Shown here: one piece after another, positions 9,615-17,082 of the stretch
Numbering within the stretch: the first letter of the stretch is position 1
How the letters are laid out: every line of letters starts with the position of its first letter
Assembly (NCBI GenBank): GCA_001275005.1
Contig: JWZX01002737.1
Coordinates: 1-17,429 of the forward strand
Reading direction: 5' to 3'
Length of the DNA stretch: 17,429 bases
Origin: Chrysochromulina tobinii
Lineage: Eukaryota; Haptophyta; Prymnesiales; Chrysochromulinaceae
Position numbers and translations under genes: made by a program
Notes under the pieces: generated by a model
Databases searched by the model: none
Seen by the model: the letters and a program-made list of their open reading frames with translations, nothing else
Told to the model about the DNA's origin: nothing

Positions 9615-12600
9615 CTCTTGAATCAAGTGCATGATTCGTCATGGTCCGGAGCTGGAGTTCGTCGGGGCTGTTCTTCAGTTGTGGCCGGCTCGGCGCTTGA
9701 CTCGGGCGAGACTTTCCCAGTGGGGTGGCGGTGTGCTCTCCCAGTGGGGTGGCGGTGTGCTCGTAGTCCTCGGGGCTGTTGGCCGAAATCAGCTTGCTGA
9801 TAGTGGAGCCGAGATCACGCGTCTTCTCGCGCACCTCCACTTTGGAATGAAGCGCCCCGATCGGGAGGGTGTCGCTGTCGGGCGGAAGGGACAGCATCCT
9901 GATAGGGTTCTCCTTGTGAATCTTGTTGAGCTGGCGCCGTGTCTCTCGCTGCTCGGCTGACAGCTCAGATGCCCTCCGGGCTGCCAACAGTGCGTCGTGT
10001 GCAAGCTTCGTCTTCTCGTCGAGCATCGCAGCCTGTGGAGCTGGAAGTGTCGTCAGCCACTTCTCGCAGTGCTTGTACAGCCTGAGCGCCTCGGCGGGTG
10101 CTCCCAGCTTCAGATGCATATTGCCAGCGCTCAGCAGGAAGCTTGGGCGCTCAGGCTCAACCGAGAGGGCCTGCATGAAGTAGTCCAGAGCACGCTCCGT
10201 GTCACCCTCCTCGTTCGCATCGATCCCAGCTCCGTACCATTGCTCGGCTTGCTTCGTCGGAGACCGGGTCAGCTTGGCCGCCTCTCGCGCTGACTTTGAG
10301 AGCGGCGTGAGCTGCATCACGGACAGACCCTCGAAGCGCTCCATGAAGACGCTCAACTCGTGGGTCATCTGCTTGATCTGCAGCGAAGCCTGCGTCCCAG
10401 AGCGTTCGGCGCTCTTCGCCTCGAGGATGCCGTTCTCGAGGCGCCATCGTGCCATCTCGACGGCCTCCACTAGGGTCGTCTCTTTTTCCACAGGGTGGGC
10501 CGGTTCGGCATCGTCACCGGCTCGTCGTGGAGGCGTGGAGTACATCACCGGCGTCATCACGGGCTCGAGACGGACGGCTTCCAGCAGACGTTGCGCGCGT
10601 CGAAGCGCTGCACCCTCCGCCGACGTCAACCGCCACGCTGCGTCAATGTCATCCGATGCTTCTGCTTGCGCCGCTGCTGCTTCAAGCGCTACTGCCTCCG
10701 CCGGCGTGCCGTAGAGAAGAAGCCGCGCACGATCGAGGACACTCTCATCTGATGCAGCAGATTGTGCCTCCGACGCCACTGACGCCGCCACCGCCCTTGC
10801 CGCCTCTGCTTCTGCTTCCTGCTTCTCACGAGCTACCCGTTGTGCCCTTCCCGCTGCTACAATAGCTGCTGCGGCCCTTGCCGCTTCTGCCTTCGCCGAT
10901 GCTGCCCTCGCCGCTGCTGCCTCGGCTGCTGCTCCCTGTGCCGCAGCTACCTTCGCCGCAGCTACCTTCGCCGCTGCTGCCCTCGCCTCTGCGGCCTCCG
11001 CCGCTGCCGCCTTTGCCGCCGTTCCTTGCGACGCTGCTTCTTCCGGGGTTTTCTTCGGCACCTGCTTCGGTGGTGGCCAGTGCGAGCCATCGACTTCACT
11101 CTTGGGCTTCGTGGGACTCGTATTCGAGTTGAAGAGGCTGTCGAGGAAGCCGAGCACGGGGTTCGGAGCCTCGGTGCTCGTTGCCGGTGCTTCCGCCGCC
11201 GCCGCTGCTGCCCTCGCCGCTGCGGCATCCGCCGCTGCCGCTCTTGCCGCTGCGTGTGCAGCCTCCGACGCTGCTGCTCTTGCCGCTGTTCCTTTTGACG
11301 CCGTTGCTTCCGCTGCTGCTGCTTTTGTCGCTGTCGCTGCTGCCTGTGCCGCTTCTGCCTCCGCCTTTATAGCGGCCTCGAGAGCCGCGGCAGCCTTGGC
11401 CGACACCTCTGCTCTTGCCAGCTTGCTCTCGGCTTCTGCAGCAGCGGCCAAGGCCGCTACTCTCTCTTTCTTAGCCGCCGCCTCCGCCCTGGCCGCCTTG
11501 ACTTCGGCTGCCGCGGCAGCCATGGCCGCTTCTGCCTTCATCGCCTCATCCTTCGCCGCCTCTGCCTTCACCGCCTCTGCCTTCGCCGCCTCTGCCTTCC
11601 CCGCCTCTGCCTTCGCCGCCTCTGCCTTCACCGCTTCTGCGTTCACCGCTTCAGCCTTTGCCGCCTCTGCCTTCACCGCCTCTGCCTTCCCCGCCTCTGC
11701 ATTCACCGCTTCTGCTTTCGCTGGTGTCTCCGCAGCGCTTGTATCCAGAGATGAGAACCATCTGTGGATGCTTGCATCCACTGATGAACCTGTAGAGGAC
11801 AGCTGAACGAGAGGCTGGGGGGGCGCCTCTGTCGGCATGGGAGGCAGCAGTGGGGCCGGCGGCATGCTATGTGCGGGGGCTGCTGCAGGTGCCGCCAGAT
11901 CGAAAGTCGGCTCCAGCCGACGGAAGCCATCGAAAGTCATGTCGATGTGCCGCCTGCTCAAGTCCGCGAGCGGCCTTGTCTCTATGCTCGCTGCCGGCCG
12001 CAGCTTCGCCTTCAGATCAACCGGTGGTGTTGTCGCAGGTGCTGGCGCTGGCTCCTGCACGGCCATCGGCCGTAGCTTTATCTTCAGATCAACCGGTGGT
12101 GATGTCGCCGGTGTCTGCGCTGATCCGCCGTGAAAGTGAGCCACAGATGGCCTCTCGAGGCTGCCGCCGCTCGAGTAACCGCTCGAGGGGCGCAGGCCTG
12201 GTAGTAGTTGTGTTCGGGCCGCGGTGAGGCCGAAGACGACCATCTCTCCCGTCTCTCTCCGCGGCGATACCGCCGAGAACGGTAAGACGGGCGTCTCTAC
12301 ATTGATTCCTGTTGCAGTGCCGCTCAGGCCAGAGGGAGATCCCACCGAGGTTGTCGCCGAGGTCGGCGACATTCTCGGCGGTGTCGCCGCGGTATCACCG
12401 AGGTCTTCGATCTTCGGAGGAGGAACCGGCCACCATCCGTGGAAGAATGAGAGCGTATCCTGAGGCTGGTGCTGCTCTGTTCGTGCCGCCACCTGCTGCT
12501 GCTCTGTTCGACGTATGGCCTCTTCCTTTTCCTCGGCCGCCCTGCGCGCCCTGGATGAGGCGCTCGCTCCAGCCGACGCCTGTTCGATGGCCGCAGCCTG

Positions 12601-13563
12601 GGCGTGCCTGGCCGCGGCCGCGGCCGCGGCCGGGTCACGCCCCGCCGCCACCTGCGCCGCCTGCGCCGCCACCTGCGCCCCCTGCGCCGCCCTCATCGCC
12701 TGCGTCGCCTGCGTCGCCTGCGCTGCTTGCTGCGTTTGCGCCCGCTCGCGAGCCGTTTGTTCCCGCGTGGCCAGCGTCTGCGCCGCCTGCTGAGCGACGA
12801 GGGACGCCTCCCGCACCTTCGCAAGCCGCTCTGCGTCCAGCTCGGCTCCTCCGCGGAGCTCAAGGGCCGTTACGAGGGCCGCCATATCTCGCTCCTCCTG
12901 CGCCTTCGCAGCCTGCTGCTGCGCCGCCCTCACCCTCGCCTGAGCCGCCTCCACCGCTTCCGCCTTCTCGCGAGCCGCCCGATGTGCCTGCGTCTCGGCG
13001 TCCCGCGCGGCCACCTCGGCCGCCGCCACTGCGCGCCGCGCCTCGTCACGTACCTCGAGTGCTTGGGCTGCTTCCTCCCGCAGGGTGGTGGCGGCTAATT
13101 GTGTCGCTTTGAGCTTCTGCTCGGTGAGCTCGAGAGCGGCCGCGGCCTGCATGGCCATCTTCTCGGCCTGCGCCGCTCGCCTGTCGGACGCGTCGCGGGC
13201 CTCGTTAGCAGCTGCCGCCTGCGCTCGTGCCATGGCCGCCTCCTTTACCTCGAGCTCAGCGAGCGCCTGTGCCTCGGCCGCAGCCCTCTTGGCCGCCGTG
13301 GCAGCCTCAACCTGCTCTACGGCCGCCGCCAGGCTGTCATGAACTCGGCGAGCCTTTGCTGGAGACCAGGTCTCTGCAAGAGCATTTGCGTCCTTTACAC
13401 CTGCCGCTCGTGCGGCAGCGTCTTGCAGCCATTCAGGAGCGTCGTCGTCATCCGTGTCGCGTGAGGTCCCCTCGTGCTCCAGCACCTCTCCACTCGTCCC
13501 CTCGTCTTCGTAATACCACCAGCCGATGCCGTCGGGCATGGGGATGATTTGAGGAGTCGACAT
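9406..13563 (-). CDS. Alanine-rich helical-repeat and coiled-coil protein with C-terminal TPR pair
   Basis: No family is recognised; function unknown. The frame gives 1,385 residues from the ATG at 13561-13563, the first ATG after a 420-bp spacer. Order by residue: acidic N-terminus with WWYYEDE and DTDDDD (1-50); alanine/glutamate/arginine coiled coil (55-355); Ser/Pro/Thr-rich linker with two VDLK(I/A)KLRP copies (365-608); 13 units of a five-residue KAEA(V/A/G) repeat (615-680); further Ala-rich helix (680-793); short Pro/Lys linker with GFLDSLFNSN (798-841); another Ala-rich helix (845-941); two TPR-like helical hairpins (1107-1170), NEEGDTERALDYFMQALSVEP being the clearest. This suggests a long rigid scaffold with a TPR docking site; that is inference from composition. 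The last 70 residues look non-conserved: a donor at 9614 and a good acceptor ending at 9317 would replace them with an Ala-rich tail stopping at 9165. Confidence 0.75.
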   Translation of the reverse strand: MSTPQIIPMPDGIGWWYYEDEGTSGEVLEHEGTSRDTDDDDAPEWLQDAAARAAGVKDANALAETWSPAKARRVHDSLAAAVEQVEAATAAKRAAAEAQALAELEVKEAAMARAQAAAANEARDASDRRAAQAEKMAMQAAAALELTEQKLKATQLAATTLREEAAQALEVRDEARRAVAAAEVAARDAETQAHRAAREKAEAVEAAQARVRAAQQQAAKAQEERDMAALVTALELRGGAELDAERLAKVREASLVAQQAAQTLATREQTARERAQTQQAAQATQATQAMRAAQGAQVAAQAAQVAAGRDPAAAAAAARHAQAAAIEQASAGASASSRARRAAEEKEEAIRRTEQQQVAARTEQHQPQDTLSFFHGWWPVPPPKIEDLGDTAATPPRMSPTSATTSVGSPSGLSGTATGINVETPVLPFSAVSPRRETGEMVVFGLTAARTQLLPGLRPSSGYSSGGSLERPSVAHFHGGSAQTPATSPPVDLKIKLRPMAVQEPAPAPATTPPVDLKAKLRPAASIETRPLADLSRRHIDMTFDGFRRLEPTFDLAAPAAAPAHSMPPAPLLPPMPTEAPPQPLVQLSSTGSSVDASIHRWFSSLDTSAAETPAKAEAVNAEAGKAEAVKAEAAKAEAVNAEAVKAEAAKAEAGKAEAAKAEAVKAEAAKDEAMKAEAAMAAAAAEVKAARAEAAAKKERVAALAAAAEAESKLARAEVSAKAAAALEAAIKAEAEAAQAAATATKAAAAEATASKGTAARAAASEAAHAAARAAAADAAAARAAAAAAEAPATSTEAPNPVLGFLDSLFNSNTSPTKPKSEVDGSHWPPPKQVPKKTPEEAASQGTAAKAAAAEAAEARAAAAKVAAAKVAAAQGAAAEAAAARAASAKAEAARAAAAIVAAGRAQRVAREKQEAEAEAARAVAASVASEAQSAASDESVLDRARLLLYGTPAEAVALEAAAAQAEASDDIDAAWRLTSAEGAALRRAQRLLEAVRLEPVMTPVMYSTPPRRAGDDAEPAHPVEKETTLVEAVEMARWRLENGILEAKSAERSGTQASLQIKQMTHELSVFMERFEGLSVMQLTPLSKSAREAAKLTRSPTKQAEQWYGAGIDANEEGDTERALDYFMQALSVEPERPSFLLSAGNMHLKLGAPAEALRLYKHCEKWLTTLPAPQAAMLDEKTKLAHDALLAARRASELSAEQRETRRQLNKIHKENPIRMLSLPPDSDTLPIGALHSKVEVREKTRDLGSTISKLISANSPEDYEHTATPLGEHTATPLGKSRPSQAPSRPQLKNSPDELQLRTMTNHALDSRGALGATHPEREELRSCSPSCCCSCPGSTLGRSSCQVLGRYFLPCPIRTVSLHRPPLGGAAYQGTQAHQR
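9716..9763 (-). repeat. 24-bp tandem duplication in coding sequence (EHTATPLG x2)
   Basis: Two adjacent 24-bp units, 9716-9739 and 9740-9763, differ only at their last base. They encode two copies of EHTATPLG in the C-terminal region of the alanine-rich protein. The near identity implies a recent in-frame duplication, likely polymorphic in copy number. Confidence 0.9.
11525..11719 (-). repeat. 15-bp coding minisatellite, 13 units
   Basis: Read on the plus strand the unit is (G/A/C)CCGCCTCTGCCTTC, repeated 13 times with mostly silent or Ala/Val/Gly/Asn changes. On the coding strand it gives KAEA(V/A/G), a five-residue Glu/Lys-paired repeat typical of a stable single alpha-helix. Units one, two, eight, nine, twelve and thirteen are the most diverged, so the array core is younger than its edges. 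Confidence 0.9.
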
Positions 13564-13573
13564 TTGTAAATCG

Positions 13574-13614
13574 CTTTTCCCGTCAAAAGTCGTTTTTGGG
13601 GGAAACGGGAAAAG
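13574..13614. promoter_or_regulatory. Inverted repeat CTTTTCCCGT / ACGGGAAAAG
   Basis: Perfect 10-bp arms at 13574-13583 and 13605-13614 are separated by 21 bases and lie 11 to 51 bases upstream of the minus-strand ATG. The arms resemble an E2F-type TTTCCCG core, though the usual final C is replaced by T. They could also form an RNA hairpin in the 5' UTR. No binding data exist here. Confidence 0.35.
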
Positions 13615-13891
13615 TAATTCAAGATGGCATGCTTGCGAGGATCCTAACGTGCCGCATTTTGGACGAAACTCGAGCCCGTGGCAACACTGTATCCCGTCGA
13701 GTTCTAGCTCAAAATTGTCAGACTTCTTTTTGTGGTGCCCAGCGTCTGCCCGGAACCCGGATGCAGCATATTTCCGACTCCGGTCTCCGCGCCTACTCAA
13801 CTAGCCCTCTAGCCCAGGCGCTCTTGTTTAGATCAGCTGTACATGTAAACGGTTTGGCACACCTCGATAACCCTCGTTGTAGGCGCCGGGT

Positions 13892-13908
13892 GTTGACGCA
13901 AAGTCAAC
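13892..13908. promoter_or_regulatory. Short palindromic site GTTGAC-5-GTCAAC
   Basis: Six-base arms flank the spacer GCAAA. It lies about 75 bases upstream of the plus-strand ATG at 13984, within its 5' UTR or core promoter. TTGAC is the core of W-box-type sites in plants, but a chance match is quite possible. Confidence 0.2.
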
Positions 13909-13983
13909 GCGCATGCATCTTCCCGCAAAGGTCCAAAAAAAGCGAACATCATCCAGACATCATCGCGCACGCAGGTTATTTCC

Positions 13984-15177
13984 ATGGACAGAGAACCACG
14001 ACCGGCGCTTCTGTTCCTCGGCGATTCACGCACGAGATGGTTGTTGTTGTGGCAAGCCCAGCAGATTTGTGACCCGATGCTACGCTGTTTCCGCTACCTA
14101 GGCGCGCCGCGGTGCAGCTTCTCTGTGCGCGACGTGCCACTCGTGCAAGCCCTCGACGGCATGGCCAACTGGCGCAGTGGCGGTGGCTTTGTGTGCAGCG
14201 ATGCGTCCGCGCTCTCTTTCGTCGGCTACTACGTGCACTATGGCCTCAGCTCTCAACCCCCTTATCAACGTAACGCTGGCACGTGGCATGCCCAGAATGA
14301 CTTCGACAACGAGAGCTATGATTCCACTTCGCAAATGCTTCGCGCGTTCGATCGCTTCCGGATTGCGACTCGGATGCAGCCGCTAATCGTCGTCCTCTCG
14401 TCCCTTGTCTGGGACATCGGCCGTGCACAAATTCTCCATAGCAATCTGAGGTCGCTCCAGATTGGCGCCAACGAGAGGCAGGGCTGGACGGAGTGGCTCG
14501 ATGAGTATGAACGCAATTGGACGTCAGTGGCAAAGAATGTACGGGACCGTCTCCGCATGGCTCCCGATGAGCGGCAGGGCGAGGGTGACAGCCGCAGCAT
14601 ACACGTACACAATGGCACATGGGACCGACTGCTGCTGCAGGCTGATTTTTCGTGTGGTGGCCATCTTTCGGCCGTGTGCAAGTACGTCGCGCCGCGTGCG
14701 GCCGGGCGTGTGCGGAGGGTGGCGGCGGCCCTTGACGTCGGCCTTTTGGACGTGAATGCGCTGTACAGCTCCATCGACAGCCCGGACAAGGCCACCGGAC
14801 TGCTGATGCGTGAGTACAAGTACACTTTACACCCCTCGTTCTCGGGCGCCTGTGTGGCGTGGCACGGCTTGGCGCATCTCGACCAGCGTCTGCCCGATTG
14901 CACGCCCTCGTGCGTTGACATCATCCAGAATACATCCAACGAAGGCGTCACCGTCAACAAGCAACTGAGGTCGCGCAAGGGGGGTCGCCACGTGTCCATG
15001 CTGCTCGCGCCCTTGCCTCGACGCTCCGCCCGTACCGCGACACTGCCGAATGGTGGCTGCCTCGCTGAGGCCGGGACGTTAAGCGTCATGCACGGGGAGC
15101 CGGCGGACGCGGAGCAGGAGGAAGGACTTGGCATGCGAGCTGCAATTTTGAGGCAGGCGGGGCCCATGGCGTCTTGA
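13984..15177 (+). CDS. SGNH / PC-esterase-like protein
   Basis: Probably an SGNH-fold hydrolase or acyl-ester enzyme of the PC-esterase type acting on glycans; substrate unknown. The 397-residue frame starts at an ATG in a good context (CCATGG). Block I is LLFLGDSRTRW with the nucleophile motif GDS at residues 13-15. A hydrophobic strand with SSLVWDIGR (W143, D144) matches the W-D region of this group. Near the C-terminus LHPS (H283) and WH (W293, H294) are candidates for the catalytic histidine, but the usual Asp three residues before it is absent (Y280 or V291). There is no clear signal peptide or transmembrane anchor, so an upstream exon may be missing or the protein may be cytosolic. Residues after about 320 are low-complexity and basic. 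The family call rests on motif pattern only. Confidence 0.7.
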   Translation: MDREPRPALLFLGDSRTRWLLLWQAQQICDPMLRCFRYLGAPRCSFSVRDVPLVQALDGMANWRSGGGFVCSDASALSFVGYYVHYGLSSQPPYQRNAGTWHAQNDFDNESYDSTSQMLRAFDRFRIATRMQPLIVVLSSLVWDIGRAQILHSNLRSLQIGANERQGWTEWLDEYERNWTSVAKNVRDRLRMAPDERQGEGDSRSIHVHNGTWDRLLLQADFSCGGHLSAVCKYVAPRAAGRVRRVAAALDVGLLDVNALYSSIDSPDKATGLLMREYKYTLHPSFSGACVAWHGLAHLDQRLPDCTPSCVDIIQNTSNEGVTVNKQLRSRKGGRHVSMLLAPLPRRSARTATLPNGGCLAEAGTLSVMHGEPADAEQEEGLGMRAAILRQAGPMAS

Positions 15178-15197
15178 GCATGGATTATGCGGGTCGG

Positions 15198-15221
15198 TGC
15201 CACGATCTGTGCCACGATCTG
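15198..15221. repeat. 12-bp tandem duplication TGCCACGATCTG x2
   Basis: Two identical adjacent 12-bp units lie just past the stop of the SGNH-like gene. This is a simple local duplication in probable 3' UTR; no function is proposed. Confidence 0.85.
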
Positions 15222-15411
15222 TCCATGCATGCCGGTGCCGCCGGAACCATTGGGATTCTCCGCAGGCCACTATGACTTTTTCTCGCCTTCCTCTCTGCGC
15301 CTATCGCGAAAAGAAAGGGAAAACACATGCACCCCCCGAGCCCCGAGGCCGAACAAATGTGGTGTGTACGGTCCCGTCCGTTGATCCCGTCCGCTCATGG
15401 CTCGGTGGTTT

Positions 15412-15441
15412 CTAGCGTTTAAGCGCTAGACATGGCGCTAG
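15412..15441. repeat. CTAGCG/CGCTAG palindrome cluster
   Basis: CTAGCG-TTTAAG-CGCTAG forms a perfect six-base inverted repeat at 15412-15429, and another GCGCTAG follows at 15435-15441. Three half sites in 30 bases sit about 120 bases upstream of the orphan gene ATG. It could be a binding site, an RNA hairpin, or an element edge. Confidence 0.5.
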
Positions 15442-15561
15442 ATTAGTTGTCTTCCAGGGCAAGCGGAGTTGCAGGGCGGTAGACGCACACCAGCTCCACG
15501 AGCTTCAAGCTTGAGGCCGCAGAGTGGAAGGACGCTGCCGACGCAGGCGAGTCGGCGGGCG

Positions 15562-16935
15562 ATGGCGCCGCGCCGGGCCGTCAGCCGCAATTCCGTCTCC
15601 CTGAAGGGGGTGACCGACGCGGCTCTGCGTCGGGCCATCCTCGAGAGCGACGACTTTCTACAGGTCGCGGACGAGATCGAGGGCTTCGATCTCGAGACTA
15701 CGGAGGGGCGCCTGGGCGCGCTCGAGGCTGCCTTGCTCTCGGGCCTGTCGATCTTTCAGCGCTTCTTCGCCAACCCGGGCTGCCTCACGACGAAGCACCC
15801 GGTCTTTGCCGCGCTGACGCTCTGCCTGAGTGCGATGCCTGCTTACCTGGGGCGGGCGCAAGCCGCCGACCCGGCAACGGGTGAGATCTCTGAGCTTCGT
15901 GCAAACTGGCTCTTCCACCAGGACCAGTGCGACAAGCTCTTTCGAGGCCAGCTCTCGTCAATGTCGTGGTTCCCGCGCCCTTTCGGTGCGCTCGCGCTCC
16001 TCAACCTCGACGCGTCGGAGCCCTTCGAGGACTGCCCCGCTGGCCAGCTCTACATCGTCGAGACCGTCATCGAGGAGCTCATTCCCTTTGTGCGCTCCAC
16101 GATGATCGCGGCGGGCTGGGCGGCGGAGTCCAAGGGCGGCTACACGCTTCACGGGCTCTTCCAGCGGCAGCTCTCGCATCTCAAATGGATCCGCAAGCAG
16201 GGCGAGCTCGAAGTCGACGCGCTCTTGCCGCATGCGCAGGCGACCTTCCTCGCGGCCCTGCTGGACTGCGACTTGGCGCACGCACGCATGCTCTCGCACC
16301 CCGAGCCGGCATCGGCGAAGCTCGATTTCCTCATCCCCTTCGACGGGCCGTACGACAGCGAGCTCAAGTCGAAGACCGTGGGCGCGGCGCCCATCATCCA
16401 CATGCGGCGCGCCTTCCCCGGCCTCTTCGCGAAGTCCTCCCCTCGATCCCTCGCCGGCGTACGCCTCCCGGCGGCCGCTGCGGAAGCTACGGGCGCTACG
16501 GCTGCGACGGGTGGGGGAGGCGGTGGCCGCGGCGGCGGCAAGGGCGGCGGTAAGGGCGGTGGCCACGGCGGCAAGGGCGACGGCGGCGGCGGCGGCGGCG
16601 GCGGCGGCGCGGTCAAGGCGCCCGGCTCGATGAAGAACGTGGCCAAGTGGGTGGACTCCACGCACCTGAGACTCGGCGAGCTCATCTACGACACCGCCAA
16701 GATCGGCGAGCACTACACGTTGGACCCCAACCACTGCTACCCGGTCCTGCTGTCGACGAAGAAGGGGGGGGCCGCGCTCGCGCTCTGCCAGCACTGGAAC
16801 GAGCCTGGGCACACCTCGCTCACCTCGGATGCGCACGCGATTCCCAAGCAGTTCGACTACTCGCACGTGTGCAACCACTTTGCGACGAAGGCGCCCGGCG
16901 CTAGCGAGGCTGGCAAGAAGCGCAAGCTCAAATGA
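15562..16935 (+). CDS. Orphan protein with glycine-rich tract and Cys/His tail; Gag-like layout
   Basis: No family is recognised. The chosen ATG gives 457 residues; the frame extends to 15469 only through a TTG. Residues 1-315 are mixed alpha-helical with a basic start (MAPRRAVSR) and many Leu/Trp/Phe positions, such as LFHQDQCDKLFRG and LFQRQLSHLKWIRKQ. Residues about 318-350 are almost pure glycine with Lys, Arg and His. The tail holds CYPVLL, LCQHW, PGH and HVCNHF, so Cys and His could bind a metal, but spacing fits no standard zinc knuckle that I know. It ends in the nuclear-signal-like GKKRKLK. Helical body, Gly-rich linker and basic Cys/His tail followed by another open frame suggest the Gag-like first ORF of a retroelement; that is inference and no protease, reverse transcriptase or LTR is visible. 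A nuclear RNA-binding protein is the alternative. Confidence 0.72.
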   Translation: MAPRRAVSRNSVSLKGVTDAALRRAILESDDFLQVADEIEGFDLETTEGRLGALEAALLSGLSIFQRFFANPGCLTTKHPVFAALTLCLSAMPAYLGRAQAADPATGEISELRANWLFHQDQCDKLFRGQLSSMSWFPRPFGALALLNLDASEPFEDCPAGQLYIVETVIEELIPFVRSTMIAAGWAAESKGGYTLHGLFQRQLSHLKWIRKQGELEVDALLPHAQATFLAALLDCDLAHARMLSHPEPASAKLDFLIPFDGPYDSELKSKTVGAAPIIHMRRAFPGLFAKSSPRSLAGVRLPAAAAEATGATAATGGGGGGRGGGKGGGKGGGHGGKGDGGGGGGGGGAVKAPGSMKNVAKWVDSTHLRLGELIYDTAKIGEHYTLDPNHCYPVLLSTKKGGAALALCQHWNEPGHTSLTSDAHAIPKQFDYSHVCNHFATKAPGASEAGKKRKLK

Positions 16936-16980
16936 GGCGTCGCTGCCTCGGTCTGTGACGGACTTGGTTATGATCGGCGT

Positions 16981-17058
16981 GCTTCTGTGGTCGCCTTTCT
17001 CCTCATCATTTATCGCTGGGCTGCTTCGGTGGTCGTCCTCCTCCTCATCATCTATCGC
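16981..17058 (+). repeat. 36-bp imperfect duplication spaced by 42 bp
   Basis: Copies at 16981-17016 and 17023-17058 match at 31 of 36 positions. In the frame of the upstream gene they encode ASVVAFLLIIYR and ASVVVLLLIIYR, so most changes are silent or conservative. The repeat lies 46 bases after the TGA of the orphan gene. Confidence 0.75.
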
Positions 17059-17082
17059 GGCCGCCCCCCGGGCGGTCTTCTC

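Larger units (their letters stand above)
13564..13983. promoter_or_regulatory. Divergent promoter region between the alanine-rich gene and the SGNH-like gene
   Basis: These 420 bases separate two divergent ATG codons (13563 minus, 13984 plus) and are poorer in G+C than either gene. They must contain both 5' UTRs and start sites. I see no clear TATA box at a convincing distance. Visible signals are the inverted repeat at 13574-13614, an 8-bp palindrome TACATGTA in the 13840s, and the GTTGAC hairpin at 13892-13908. An in-frame extension of the minus-strand gene runs through 13564-13800 without an ATG and is treated as 5' UTR. Confidence 0.5.
15178..15561. other. Intergenic region between the SGNH-like and orphan genes
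   Basis: It holds the 3' end of the first gene and the 5' region of the second. A perfect 12-bp tandem pair sits at 15198-15221, two TCCCGTCCG copies near 15372-15392, and the CTAGCG palindrome cluster at 15412-15441. The frame of the downstream gene is open back to 15469 but only from a TTG. No RNA gene or clear core promoter was recognised. Confidence 0.5.

Noticed and set aside
11525-11719. CRISPR-like regular repeats
   Set aside because: The units are 15 bp, contiguous, without spacers and in frame; this is a coding minisatellite in a eukaryote.
13470-13550. WWYYEDEG motif as a WW or GYF domain
   Set aside because: Only a few aromatic residues match; the second Trp/Pro of WW and the GPF core of GYF are missing.
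13564-13800. 79-residue upstream extension of the alanine-rich protein
   Set aside because: It has no ATG, is poorer in G+C and differs in composition; read as 5' UTR or promoter.
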